Part shown: piece after piece, positions 31,703 through 39,947 of the stretch | Position numbering within the stretch: position 1 is the stretch's first letter | How the letters are laid out: the number at the start of each line of letters is the position of its first letter | Assembly (NCBI GenBank): GCA_046303375.1 | Contig: JBKCGB010000113.1 | Span: 1-64,000, forward strand | Direction of reading: 5' to 3' | DNA from: UBA965 sp046303375 | Lineage (GTDB): Bacteria; Chloroflexota; Chloroflexia; Chloroflexales; Roseiflexaceae | Length of the DNA stretch: 64,000 nt | Notes under the pieces: model-generated | Database searches by the model: none | What the model saw: the letters and a program-made list of their open reading frames with translations, nothing else | What the model was told of the DNA's origin: nothing | Program-made: the position numbers and the translations under genes

Positions 31703-31720
31703 TTGTGTAATATTGCACAT
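31703..31720. promoter_or_regulatory. Likely Rex operator (autoregulation)
   Basis: The sequence TTGTGTAATATTGCACAT matches the Rex consensus TTGTGAAATATTTCACAA at 15 of 18 positions and is nearly palindromic. It covers the predicted transcription start, so Rex would repress its own gene when NADH is low. Confidence 0.7.
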
Positions 31721-31758
31721 AGTATTGACATACCATGTGCACAATCAGGAGGGTATTG

Positions 31759-32391
31759 GTGAATCGTACCATCACACCACCCGACGTAGTTGTACGCCGC
31801 TTACCCCTGTACGCCCGCAGCCTCCGCTATCTCTTACGTGACGGTATCCTCTCAGTTTCCTCCCAAGAACTTGGTGAACGCATCAATGTGACGGCCGCAC
31901 AAATTCGTAAAGATTTGTCGTATTTTGGTGAGTTTGGCAAACAGGGAATCGGCTACGATGTCGAGCGTTTGCTCAACCAAATCGAGCACATCCTTGGAAT
32001 TGATCGTGCGTGGGCAGTCGCACTGATTGGTGCCGGTCAACTTGGTGAGGCATTGATTCGCTACGAGGGATTCCGCGAGCAAGGCATCCATATTGCTGCG
32101 GTCTTTGATGCAAACCCACAAAAAGTTGGCAAGTCGGTCGGTGGCATCACCATTACACATAGCGATGAAATTAGCACGGTCTTACTGCAACGCAACATTC
32201 AAATGGCAATTATTGCGGTTCCCGCAGATCGCGCACAACAGGTTGCCAACGTGCTCATCAAAGCCAATGTGCGGGCCATACTCAGCTATGCGCCAACAGT
32301 AATTCAAGTACCCGACGGTGTCTGGGTACGTTATATTGACCCAATTGCAATTTTACACAGCATGACGTTTTATTTGTCGCGCGACGAATAA
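31759..32391 (+). CDS. rex: Redox-sensing transcriptional repressor Rex
   Basis: Binds DNA when NAD+ is high and leaves when NADH rises, controlling fermentation and respiration genes. A 210 aa protein (usual length): winged helix 1-80 with LGERINVTAAQIRKDLSYFGEFGKQGIGY split as SQELGERINV and IRKDLSYFGEFG, then Rossmann domain with VALIGAGQLGEAL (about 86-98), FDANPQKVG, and IAVPADRAQ. The best start is GTG 31759 with AGGAGGG five bases before it; the upstream ATG at 31735 has no such site. A Rex-like operator is present just upstream. A classical terminator follows. It lies divergent to hisC. Confidence 0.95.
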   Translation: MNRTITPPDVVVRRLPLYARSLRYLLRDGILSVSSQELGERINVTAAQIRKDLSYFGEFGKQGIGYDVERLLNQIEHILGIDRAWAVALIGAGQLGEALIRYEGFREQGIHIAAVFDANPQKVGKSVGGITITHSDEISTVLLQRNIQMAIIAVPADRAQQVANVLIKANVRAILSYAPTVIQVPDGVWVRYIDPIAILHSMTFYLSRDE

Positions 32392-32419
32392 TCACTCGGC
32401 GATTGGCCCAGTATGACTG

Positions 32420-32450
32420 GCACCATCCGCATTAGCGGATGGTGCTTTTT
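32420..32450 (+). terminator. Intrinsic terminator of rex
   Basis: GCACCATCCGC (32420-32430) pairs perfectly with GCGGATGGTGC (32435-32445) around ATTA, followed by five T. The loop holds the stop codon of the convergent mechanosensitive channel gene. Confidence 0.88.
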
Positions 32451-33223
32451 GGGCGTTTCGTTGGTTGAGATTGTGCCAAAAAGCGGTCAACGGTAGCGAT
32501 AACGCTGGTGCGTGCAAGCCCACTGTCGTCATCTGCGGCGGTAGCCCAGACGACCACATCAATGACGACGGCGTCATGGTCCATGCCGGTAACGATGACT
32601 GTTGGCTGTGGCTCGACGGCGACTCCAGTGGCACGCCGGACCACATCACAGAGCTCTTGCGTCATGCTTTCGAGATTGATGTTGCGTTCGAGGGTAAGCT
32701 GGACGGTGATACGGCGCAAGCCAGCCCGACTATAGTTGACCACTGGATGCCCGGTAATCGCACTACTCGGCACTTCTACGAGGGCGCCATCACTACGACG
32801 GACGATGGTCACGTGGAGCCGTTGCGCCATCACCTCACCACGAATACCGGCGATTTGCACATCATCACCAATCCCAAATGGGCGGTAATAGAGCAAGAGC
32901 AACCCAGCGCTATAGCTACGAATCACATCATGGAGCGCCAGACCAACCACTGCGCCCGTAATACCCAACCCAGCGATAAAACTCGTTGCAGCGGTACCCC
33001 ACCCTACTTGGGCGAGCGCAATGGCAATACCAATGATGATTACCACCGCATAGACGATACTACCAGCGGCGCGACCAACCATTTCGGGCATGCCCAGATG
33101 ACCAATCCCGGTCAACACGACTTCGCGCATGCGTCGTGCCAACACGACAGCGGCAAGAATGATACCAACCACCAATAGTATCTTGGGGACACTCGACGTG
33201 AGTGTAGCAAGAATTTCAGCCAT
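32432..33223 (-). CDS. MscS-family mechanosensitive channel
   Basis: A 263 aa small-conductance mechanosensitive channel that vents solutes on osmotic downshock. Three membrane helices: about 10-28 (VPKILLVVGIILAAVVLA), 55-75 (GSIVYAVVIIIGIAIALAQVG) and the pore helix (about 82-110, IAGLGITGAVVGLALHDVIRSYSAG split by Gly residues), then the beta domain (RPFGIGDDVQIAGIRGEVMAQ), which is the family signature. The C-terminal alpha/beta domain follows. Short relatives such as this have only the core. GGAG stands before ATG 33221-33223. Converges with rex; the stop codon is within rex's terminator. Confidence 0.9.
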   Translation of the reverse strand: MAEILATLTSSVPKILLVVGIILAAVVLARRMREVVLTGIGHLGMPEMVGRAAGSIVYAVVIIIGIAIALAQVGWGTAATSFIAGLGITGAVVGLALHDVIRSYSAGLLLLYYRPFGIGDDVQIAGIRGEVMAQRLHVTIVRRSDGALVEVPSSAITGHPVVNYSRAGLRRITVQLTLERNINLESMTQELCDVVRRATGVAVEPQPTVIVTGMDHDAVVIDVVVWATAADDDSGLARTSVIATVDRFLAQSQPTKRPKSTIR

Positions 33224-33493
33224 GTGGGTACTCCATCAAATACACATCTCGCTCTAGTGTATCACTGCTCGATAGTGCGTTGTACATGCATGAATCACAC
33301 GATTACTCGGCAACCGTCCATGTATTGCATGATTATACCCAATTCAAATGAACACATTGCATGACATACATGTGGCCTCAAGTATGTACAACTCAATTCA
33401 AATCCGCAAATGCCGGTGCGGTTCAGCCACGATGGGTAGGATTAGTTATAATGAATCGTGTTGATATCTATTTTGTGGTGAGAAGAGGGTGGC

Positions 33494-33964
33494 ATGGCGT
33501 TGGATGATGCAGCATTTCGTCAAACCATGGGGAGTTTTGTCAGTGGTGTCACCGTGGTGACCACTGAGCATGCCGGTGTGCGCTATGGCATGACGGTGAG
33601 TTCATTTACCTCGTTATCGTTGCAGCCACAGCTGTTGTTGGTCTGTATCACGAGTACACTCCCCACCTACCTGGCCATCGTTGAATCAAAACAGTTCGGC
33701 GTCAGCATTTTGGCTGCAGATCAGGCACCCATCTCGCAACAATTTGCGAGTCGCCAGCTCGACAAATTTGCGGGAGTGGCGTGGCATGCTGGTAGCCTCG
33801 GTCTCCCACTCATTACGGGGGCATGTGCCACCATCGAATGTCGGTTGGCTGCCATCCACCCAGGTGGCGATCACGCCATCGTGGTTGGCGAAATCGTCAC
33901 CGCACATACCATCGACACGCCACCGCTGGTATACGCCCGTGGCTCCTATAGACAGCTTGCATGA
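33494..33964 (+). CDS. Flavin reductase-like FMN-binding protein
   Basis: A 156 aa split-barrel protein of the flavin reductase/HpaC-like group, which usually reduces FMN or FAD with NAD(P)H for a monooxygenase. MGSFVSGVTVVTTEH (12-26), YGMTVSSFTSLSLQPQLLLV (about 31-50), FGVSILAADQAPISQQFAS (about 68-86), and GDHAIVVGEIV (about 123-133) with the His are typical. No monooxygenase partner is here. The ATG 33494 follows AGAGGG. The last bases overlap the next gene by ATGA, so it is translated together with the Sua5-type gene. The 270 bp gap upstream includes TATAAT at 33447-33452 and a short repeated CAATTCAAAT (near 33341 and 33392). Confidence 0.85.
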   Translation: MALDDAAFRQTMGSFVSGVTVVTTEHAGVRYGMTVSSFTSLSLQPQLLLVCITSTLPTYLAIVESKQFGVSILAADQAPISQQFASRQLDKFAGVAWHAGSLGLPLITGACATIECRLAAIHPGGDHAIVVGEIVTAHTIDTPPLVYARGSYRQLA

Positions 33965-35016
33965 ATACACAGCGTATCACGGTTTCAGCGCTTACCCCTG
34001 ACCCGACAGCCATTGCACACGCAGCTGCGATTATTCGACGTGGTGGATTGGTTGCGATGCCAACTGAAACGGTATACGGACTGGCTGGTGATGCAACCAA
34101 TCCTCAGGCGGTGGCCGCCATCTTTGCTGCCAAAGGACGCCCCACCAGTGATCCATTGATTGTACATATTGCTGATATGACACAACTCGCTGCGGTGGCA
34201 GACTCACTGCCTGCTGCGTTTGCGCTGTTGAGTGAAACGTTCTGGCCAGGCCCATTGACCATCCTTGTGCCCAAACACGCCGCCCTCAGTCAATCCATCA
34301 CGGCTGGCTTTGCCACAGTGGCAGTGCGTATGCCCAATCACCCAGTCGCACTCGCCTTGATTCGCGCGTGTGAGCGACCACTGGTTGCCCCCTCGGCCAA
34401 CCTTTTTTCACGCCCGAGCCCCACATGTGCTGCGCACGTGTTGCAAGATCTTGCTGGGCGCATCGATGCGGTGCTCGATGCAGGAGAGAGCCATATCGGT
34501 GTCGAGTCGACAATCGTAGATATCACCACCACACCAGCACGGATTTTGCGGCATGGTGGCATACCGGCCGAACAGCTGAGCACCGTACTCGGGGATATCG
34601 AAATTGTAACCCGCAGCGTCGCAGCCGGGCAGGCGGCACCTGCACCAGGCATGTTGCTCAAACACTACGCTCCGCAGGTGCCGTTGACGATTTTTCGTGG
34701 GTCACAGCAACACATCCAAGACGCTATTTGTGCCTATGCGGGTAGCCACCCACAGACTGCTTGGCTCTGCTACGACGAAGATGTCCCCGTGGCAATCCGG
34801 CACCATATCCCGTATCAAAGCCTGGGGTCACACCAACAGGCGCATGTGGTCGCCACGCGGTTATTTGCTGCACTACGGGCGCTCGACACCGCAGATGTGG
34901 CGTACATGGTCACCAGCGAACCCACGGGTGGGGGGGTTGCAGCGGCCATACGTGATCGCCTCTTTCGTGCCGCTGAAGGGCGTATTATCAGCGTAGACAC
35001 ACATCCTGCGTGCTAA
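33961..35016 (+). CDS. Threonylcarbamoyladenylate synthase, Sua5 type
   Basis: Makes threonylcarbamoyl-AMP from threonine, bicarbonate and ATP for the t6A37 modification of ANN-decoding tRNAs. The YrdC domain (1-200): GGLVAMPTETVYGLAGDA (28-45), KGRPTSDPLIVHI, WPGPLTILV, VRMPNHPVA, PSANLFSRPSPT and VESTIVDIT. The C-terminal Sua5 domain (220-351) starts after PAPGMLLKHYAP and makes this the long, Sua5-type rather than TsaC form. ATGA overlap with the flavin reductase gene shows coupling. The partners TsaB, TsaD and TsaE are not in the window. Confidence 0.95.
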   Translation: MNTQRITVSALTPDPTAIAHAAAIIRRGGLVAMPTETVYGLAGDATNPQAVAAIFAAKGRPTSDPLIVHIADMTQLAAVADSLPAAFALLSETFWPGPLTILVPKHAALSQSITAGFATVAVRMPNHPVALALIRACERPLVAPSANLFSRPSPTCAAHVLQDLAGRIDAVLDAGESHIGVESTIVDITTTPARILRHGGIPAEQLSTVLGDIEIVTRSVAAGQAAPAPGMLLKHYAPQVPLTIFRGSQQHIQDAICAYAGSHPQTAWLCYDEDVPVAIRHHIPYQSLGSHQQAHVVATRLFAALRALDTADVAYMVTSEPTGGGVAAAIRDRLFRAAEGRIISVDTHPAC

Positions 35017-35034
35017 CTTTTCATCGAATCATCA

Positions 35035-35062
35035 TTGGATGTTGAAGAAGTTGTGCTATACT
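35035..35062 (+). promoter_or_regulatory. Probable promoter of the small zinc-ribbon-like gene
   Basis: TTGGAT (35035-35040) and TATACT (35057-35062), 16 bp apart. Start near 35069 supports translation from ATG 35093 rather than the upstream ATG. Confidence 0.45.
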
Positions 35063-35092
35063 TTGCAGAATATTTCGGTTGAGGAACCAGAT

Positions 35093-35431
35093 ATGACGTG
35101 GTGGAAATGGTTGTTTGGTGGCACATCAACGCGTGATGATAGTCGGTACCTGTACGTCTACGTGCAGTGTGAACGCTGCCGCACGCCGGTGCGGGTCAGG
35201 GTAGACATCTACAATGATGCAGCTGTGGAGTTCGATGACCGTGAACGAGAAATTGGCTATGTGTGGCGCAAAGATATTGTAGACGCCAAATGCTTTCGTC
35301 CCATCCATGCAGAAATCACCTTTGATACCGCCCGCCGCGAAGTCGCACGACATATTACGGGTGGCCAATACATTGATGCTGCCACATACACAGTGTTGAC
35401 TACCGCATCCACGTCAACACGCAACACATAA
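35093..35431 (+). CDS. Hypothetical protein with CxxC, 112 aa
   Basis: A 112 aa protein of unknown function. It begins TWWKWLFGG and has YVQCERCRTPVRVRV (about 22-36), a two-Cys knuckle; a third Cys follows in KDIVDAKCFRP (about 68). Predicted mixed alpha/beta with no membrane helix; it may bind zinc with three Cys plus a His. Start ATG 35093 has GAGGAACC before it, and the likely promoter at 35035-35062 excludes the longer frame from 35039. The gene precedes pgi by 10 bp with strong ribosome site for pgi, so it is likely its co-transcribed leader gene. Confidence 0.65.
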   Translation: MTWWKWLFGGTSTRDDSRYLYVYVQCERCRTPVRVRVDIYNDAAVEFDDREREIGYVWRKDIVDAKCFRPIHAEITFDTARREVARHITGGQYIDAATYTVLTTASTSTRNT

Positions 35432-35441
35432 GGAAGGAACC

Positions 35442-36857
35442 ATGGATTATCACAATCCGGCTTGGCGGGCAAAGATGCGCATTCGCCTCGATGTCAACAA
35501 CACACTGCGTGCGCTGGTCGGGCCGCATGGCATTGATGCAGACCACATTGCGCACTATGTGCCACGTGCGACTGCAGCAATCGATACTATTGACACCCAG
35601 CGCACCACGTTGGGATGGCCCAGTTTACCAAGCCAAGACATCAGTGCTATTCTGGCTCACGCAGAGCGAGTACGCCACGTGGAAAACTTTGTAGTGTTGG
35701 GGATTGGTGGCTCAGCACTAGGCAACATTGCAGTACATTCTGCACTGAATCATCCATTTTACAATGATTTACCGCGCAACAAGCGGCTTGCGCCACGGCT
35801 GTTTGTGATTGACAACTCGGATCCCGACCTCAATGCTGGATTGCTCGAAACACTTGATCCTGCTAGCACGGTATACAACGTCATCAGCAAAAGTGGTACT
35901 ACTGCAGAAACGATGGCTTCCTTTTTGTCGGTTCGTGCCCACTTGAGCAAGACACTCGGTGATGCGGCTTTGGCACAACACATCATATTGACCACAGACC
36001 CTACCGGCGGCTTCTTGCGCCAAATCGGCACCCAAGAGGGCTGGGCGATGCTCGACTTGCCCCCAAATGTGGGTGGACGTTTTTCGGTACTCACCACCGT
36101 TGGCTTGCTTTCTGCGGCAGTCACAGGCATCGATATCCGCGCCTTGTTGGCGGGGGCTGCCTACGGCTACGAGCTTGCGAGTAATCGCAATGTGATGCAA
36201 AATCCCGCAGCACTTGCAGCCATTATCAATCTGCTCTGTGCCGAACAAGGACAAAACATGGTGGTGATGATGCCGTATGCGCATCGGTTACGCCATATTG
36301 CGGATTGGTTTGCCCAGTTGTGGGCAGAAAGCCTCGGCAAACGCGTCAATCTGGACGGTGAGGTTGTGCACGTGGGCACCACACCGATCAAAGCACTGGG
36401 TGCTACTGACCAGCACTCGCAGGTACAGCTCTATGTCGAAGGACCATACGACAAGCTGGTCAATTTTATTGCAGTAGACGAATATACGACCACCCTGCCC
36501 ATCCCGCCTGCGTACCCACACCTCGAAGGCGTAGCATACCTAGGCGATCATACGTTTAATGCGCTCATTCGTGCCGAACAACAAGCCACGGCCATTGCGT
36601 TGAGTGATGCTGGACGTCCCAACATGACCCACCATCTCCCCGCAATTAACGCATTTACACTTGGGCAGTTGTTGATGTTGTTTGAAATGCAAACTGCAAT
36701 TGCTGGTGCACTCCTCAACATCAATACCTTTGACCAGCCAGGCGTTGAGGCGGGCAAAATCGCTACCTATGCGCTGCTCGGGCGTACTGGTTTTGAGGCG
36801 CGCAAACGTGAAATCGAAGCTGCTGCGACCAAACGTGCAGCGCAATGGGAGGTGTGA
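35442..36857 (+). CDS. pgi: Glucose-6-phosphate isomerase
   Basis: Interconverts glucose-6-phosphate and fructose-6-phosphate in glycolysis and precursor supply. A 471 aa protein with VVLGIGGSALGN (about 85-96), VIDNSDPD, VISKSGTTAETM (about 147-158), GGRFSVLTTVGL, and the C-terminal catalytic part VGTTPIKALGATDQHSQVQ (about 310-328), DEYTT. The order and length fit the bacterial PGI of the Firmicutes/Chloroflexota style rather than the longer E. coli type. AAGGAAGG lies before the ATG. Confidence 0.93.
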   Translation: MDYHNPAWRAKMRIRLDVNNTLRALVGPHGIDADHIAHYVPRATAAIDTIDTQRTTLGWPSLPSQDISAILAHAERVRHVENFVVLGIGGSALGNIAVHSALNHPFYNDLPRNKRLAPRLFVIDNSDPDLNAGLLETLDPASTVYNVISKSGTTAETMASFLSVRAHLSKTLGDAALAQHIILTTDPTGGFLRQIGTQEGWAMLDLPPNVGGRFSVLTTVGLLSAAVTGIDIRALLAGAAYGYELASNRNVMQNPAALAAIINLLCAEQGQNMVVMMPYAHRLRHIADWFAQLWAESLGKRVNLDGEVVHVGTTPIKALGATDQHSQVQLYVEGPYDKLVNFIAVDEYTTTLPIPPAYPHLEGVAYLGDHTFNALIRAEQQATAIALSDAGRPNMTHHLPAINAFTLGQLLMLFEMQTAIAGALLNINTFDQPGVEAGKIATYALLGRTGFEARKREIEAAATKRAAQWEV

Positions 36858-36858
36858 A

Positions 36859-37323
36859 ATGACTATTTCCTGCCCACAATGTCAGCAACCAGGTGTCGCT
36901 GTGGCGACGGCAGCGCACGACCCACAGCTGAGCGATGCGGTGCGTGCCACGCTGGCCGCCCCGCTGCCCCCGGTGCGCCGCACGACAGGAGGACTCGGGT
37001 GCGCCACATTGGCCTTGAGTTTTGCCATAGCCTCGTTTGTGAGTGTGATTGTCGGTGGGGTTGCTGAACTCACCAACGGCACCAACTTTCCTGCGCAGGG
37101 CATGCGCCTCGGTGAAACGGGAGTATTTACGGGGATTGCCACATTCATTGTCGTGATGGTTGCATTGTTTTCGTTGTTTGTATGGCGCCAAGCACGGATG
37201 GACACGCATTACAAATCACTATTTAGCAAATGGCATCGACAAAAAACCGCATATGATGCCGAATATTTCTGTGCACAGTGCAATATGCGCTGGGTGGCAC
37301 CTCCGGCTGTACATACACAATAA
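36859..37323 (+). CDS. Small zinc-ribbon protein with two membrane helices
   Basis: A 154 aa protein. It begins with SCPQCQQPGV (CxxC) and ends with YFCAQCNMRW (CxxC), so the two termini could form one zinc ribbon. Between lie two membrane helices: about 51-70 (TLALSFAIASFVSVIVGG) and about 92-113 (GVFTGIATFIVVMVALFSLFVW). Function is unknown. GGGAGG overlaps the pgi stop, and ATG 36859 is the correct start; the longer frame overlapping pgi is a shadow. The gene is 12 bp before the amidohydrolase gene. Confidence 0.65.
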   Translation: MTISCPQCQQPGVAVATAAHDPQLSDAVRATLAAPLPPVRRTTGGLGCATLALSFAIASFVSVIVGGVAELTNGTNFPAQGMRLGETGVFTGIATFIVVMVALFSLFVWRQARMDTHYKSLFSKWHRQKTAYDAEYFCAQCNMRWVAPPAVHTQ

Positions 37324-37334
37324 GGATGGAATCG

Positions 37335-39308
37335 ATGCGCCAGATTGATTTGCTACTTTGCCATGCAACCGTGGTCACAATGGACGCTCACGGCACCATC
37401 GTGAATGATGGTGCCGTGGCTGTTCATGCGGATCAGATTGTGGCGGTGGGTACGACCACTGCGCTACAATCTCAATTCGTGGCCACACAGCACATTGATT
37501 GCCGTGGCTGTGCTGTGATTCCCGGACTCATCAACGCCCATGCGCATGTCCCCATGAGTCTGTTGCGGGGTGTGGCTGCCGACTTGCAACTCGATGTATG
37601 GTTGTTTGGCTATATGTTTCCCGTCGAGGGAAAGTTTGTCAATCCTGCATTTGTCCGTACCGGCACGTTGTTGTCGTGTGCTGAAATGATTCGTAGTGGC
37701 ACTACCACGTTTGTTGACATGTACTTTTTCGAAGAAGAAGTAGCTCGTGCCTGCGACGATGCTGGCATGCGTGCTGTCTGTGGTCAATCAGTGATGCGCT
37801 TGCCCTCACCTGATGCAGCCTCGTTTGATGAGGGTCTCGAACGGGCCCGCGCATTCATTGCAGCGTGGCATACCCACCCACGCATCACGCCGACGATTGC
37901 CCCACATGCGCCATACACCTGCACCGATGAAATCTATCAGCAAGCCGTTGAGTTGTGTCGCACCTACGGGGTGCCGTTGGTCACCCATTTGTCTGAAACA
38001 GCACGTGAAGTCGTGGAATCACGTGATCAACGTCAGGATACTCCGATTGGCTATGCCAATCGGGTTGGTGCGTTTGATGTACCGTGTATTGCCGCCCACT
38101 GTGTGCATGCCACCAGCGACGATATCAAGCTGCTGGCACAACGCGGTGTGGGGGTAGCACCATGCCCTACTTCCAACCTCAAACTTGCGAGTGGCGTAGC
38201 ACCCTACGTGCAATTTTTGGCTGCGGGTGTCCGCACTGGACTGGGCACCGATGGACCAGCATCCAACGACGACCAAGACATGTTCAATGAAATACACTTG
38301 GCCGCGTTGCTGCCCAAAGGACTGAGTGGTGACCCGACGGCCATGCCAGCCAAACAAGCGTTTGCCCTGGCCACTTCGTCTGGTGCTCGTGCCATCCACC
38401 AGGATGATCGCATCGGCTCACTCGAGGCCGGCAAGCAGGCCGATATCGTGGTGGTAAACCTCACTGGGCTTCATGCCACCCCACACTACACCTATGCCAA
38501 TGAATCCATCTACAATCATCTTGTCTACACGAGCCGTGCCAGCGATGTGCGCGATGTGCTGGTGGCAGGCAGGCTCTTGATGCGCAACAACGCGTTGCTC
38601 ACCCTCGACGAAGCAGCCATCACGCGTGACGCACGTGCTATTGCCCACGACATTGATACGTTTTTGGCCAACCGCGAGGAGCACCTGATTGACAAAGTGC
38701 TCGCCATTGGTACTGTTGCTGCCACGGAAATTTTTGAAGTACAGGTCAAGGCCCAACTCACTGCCACCCAAGTAGCTGCAGTCATGGCAGCGCTTCATCA
38801 GCCACCCTTTACCTACCTACGTGGCAATCGGCGCACCCAATACGATACGTACTTTCTCTGGGAAGATGTATCATACGGGCGGCTCCGCTTCCGTGAGGAT
38901 GTGCGACATACCGATAGTGACATGAATTCCCCCTACTACACGCTCACATTGACCGAAAAAGCTTCGCGGGTTGAGCACAGTGCCGCCATCCAGATTAGTC
39001 GGGCTCGGTATACGGCACAGGCCAACCACAGTGAACGCTTCTATCGCGAGTATTTCCAACCACAACACATTGTGACCATTACCAAAGAGCGCCAGCGCAG
39101 CCATATTTCATACAAACAGACTGATTTTGCCATCAACATTGACACGTTGACCAATACGCCCAATGCTGGTCCTTTTCTGGAAATCAAGAGTCGCACGTGG
39201 AGTCGGCGTGATGCTGAGCACAAAGCGGCGTTGATCGGTGAAATCCTCGCACATCTGGGTATTGCTGAGCATCGGTTGATCAAACAAGAGTATGTCGAAC
39301 AATTTTAA
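37335..39308 (+). CDS. Amidohydrolase (MTA/SAH deaminase-like) fused to a CYTH-like domain
   Basis: A 657 aa two-domain protein. Residues 1-435 are a metal-dependent amidohydrolase of the 5'-methylthioadenosine/S-adenosylhomocysteine deaminase group: HxH at His69 and His71, His191 in APHAPYT, His218 in THLSET, His255 and Asp306 in GLGTDGPASNDD. Residues about 455-657 resemble the CYTH fold (triphosphate tunnel metalloenzymes): EVQVKA (468-473), YGRLRFRE (514-521), YTLTLTEK (535-542), ITKERQR (582-588), FAINIDTL (599-606) and FLEIKSR (614-620). The Glu/Lys pairs at strands fit, though ExExK is changed to E-x-Q-x-K. CYTH domains act on triphosphates (adenylate, thiamine or polyphosphate). Start ATG 37335 has AAGGA; the longer frame from 37278 overlaps the previous gene. 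coaE overlaps its end by 17 bp. Confidence 0.82.
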   Translation: MRQIDLLLCHATVVTMDAHGTIVNDGAVAVHADQIVAVGTTTALQSQFVATQHIDCRGCAVIPGLINAHAHVPMSLLRGVAADLQLDVWLFGYMFPVEGKFVNPAFVRTGTLLSCAEMIRSGTTTFVDMYFFEEEVARACDDAGMRAVCGQSVMRLPSPDAASFDEGLERARAFIAAWHTHPRITPTIAPHAPYTCTDEIYQQAVELCRTYGVPLVTHLSETAREVVESRDQRQDTPIGYANRVGAFDVPCIAAHCVHATSDDIKLLAQRGVGVAPCPTSNLKLASGVAPYVQFLAAGVRTGLGTDGPASNDDQDMFNEIHLAALLPKGLSGDPTAMPAKQAFALATSSGARAIHQDDRIGSLEAGKQADIVVVNLTGLHATPHYTYANESIYNHLVYTSRASDVRDVLVAGRLLMRNNALLTLDEAAITRDARAIAHDIDTFLANREEHLIDKVLAIGTVAATEIFEVQVKAQLTATQVAAVMAALHQPPFTYLRGNRRTQYDTYFLWEDVSYGRLRFREDVRHTDSDMNSPYYTLTLTEKASRVEHSAAIQISRARYTAQANHSERFYREYFQPQHIVTITKERQRSHISYKQTDFAINIDTLTNTPNAGPFLEIKSRTWSRRDAEHKAALIGEILAHLGIAEHRLIKQEYVEQF

Positions 39309-39930
39309 GTTTGTCATCGGTCTGACCGGTAATATTGCGTGTGGCAAAAGCACGGTGCTGGCACAACTCCAGGCCCTTGGTGCCTTTGTGATTGATGCGG
39401 ACGCAGTGACACGCCTAGTGCAACAGCCCGGACACCCCGTGCTGGCCGCAATCGTGGATGCATTTGGTGCGCAGATTTTGCATCCTGACGGGCAACTCAA
39501 CCGCAAAGCGCTCGCAGACATCGTCTTTAACGACACCCAACAATTACGACGTCTGGAAGCCCTTGTACACCCGGCAGTACGCCAACATGTGCACGACTGG
39601 CTGACACAGATTCCAAACGGGAATGCACATACGCCACACATCGTGGTGATTGATGCCATCAAGCTCATCGAAAACGGCTGGCCGGCCGTGTGTGATGAAG
39701 TATGGGTGGTCACCTGTAGTCGTGAGACTCAGATTGAGCGCCTGATGCAGACGCGCAACATGAGCCGTGCCGATGCGATTATGCGCATCGATGCGCAATC
39801 TCCACAAGCCACAAAAATTGCAGCAGCAGATGTGGTGATTCCCAATGATGGCATATTGGCTGACACACAGCAGTTCGTTGATACGCAATGGCATCGCATC
39901 CAGCACCTGATGCGATACCGTGCCCTGTAA
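39292..39930 (+). CDS. coaE: Dephospho-CoA kinase
   Basis: Phosphorylates dephospho-CoA with ATP, the last step of coenzyme A synthesis. A 212 aa protein with P-loop GNIACGKS (13-20), IDADAVTRLV (about 34-43), HPAVRQHV and RLMQTRNMSRADAIMRI, the lid segment. Length is normal. The ATG lies inside the amidohydrolase-CYTH gene, so the two are translationally coupled. It is followed by a SAM-dependent methyltransferase 17 bp on. Confidence 0.94.
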   Translation: MSNNFKFVIGLTGNIACGKSTVLAQLQALGAFVIDADAVTRLVQQPGHPVLAAIVDAFGAQILHPDGQLNRKALADIVFNDTQQLRRLEALVHPAVRQHVHDWLTQIPNGNAHTPHIVVIDAIKLIENGWPAVCDEVWVVTCSRETQIERLMQTRNMSRADAIMRIDAQSPQATKIAAADVVIPNDGILADTQQFVDTQWHRIQHLMRYRAL

Positions 39931-39947
39931 TTCCAAGGAGCACGTGA

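Noticed and set aside
32465..33178. 237 aa plus-strand ORF opposite the MscS gene
   Set aside because: Antisense of a clear channel gene; no motif or ribosome site.
33337..33402. Repeated CAATTCAAAT considered as an operator pair
   Set aside because: Only 10 bp, AT-rich, two copies; could be by chance. Kept as a remark in the downstream gene entry.
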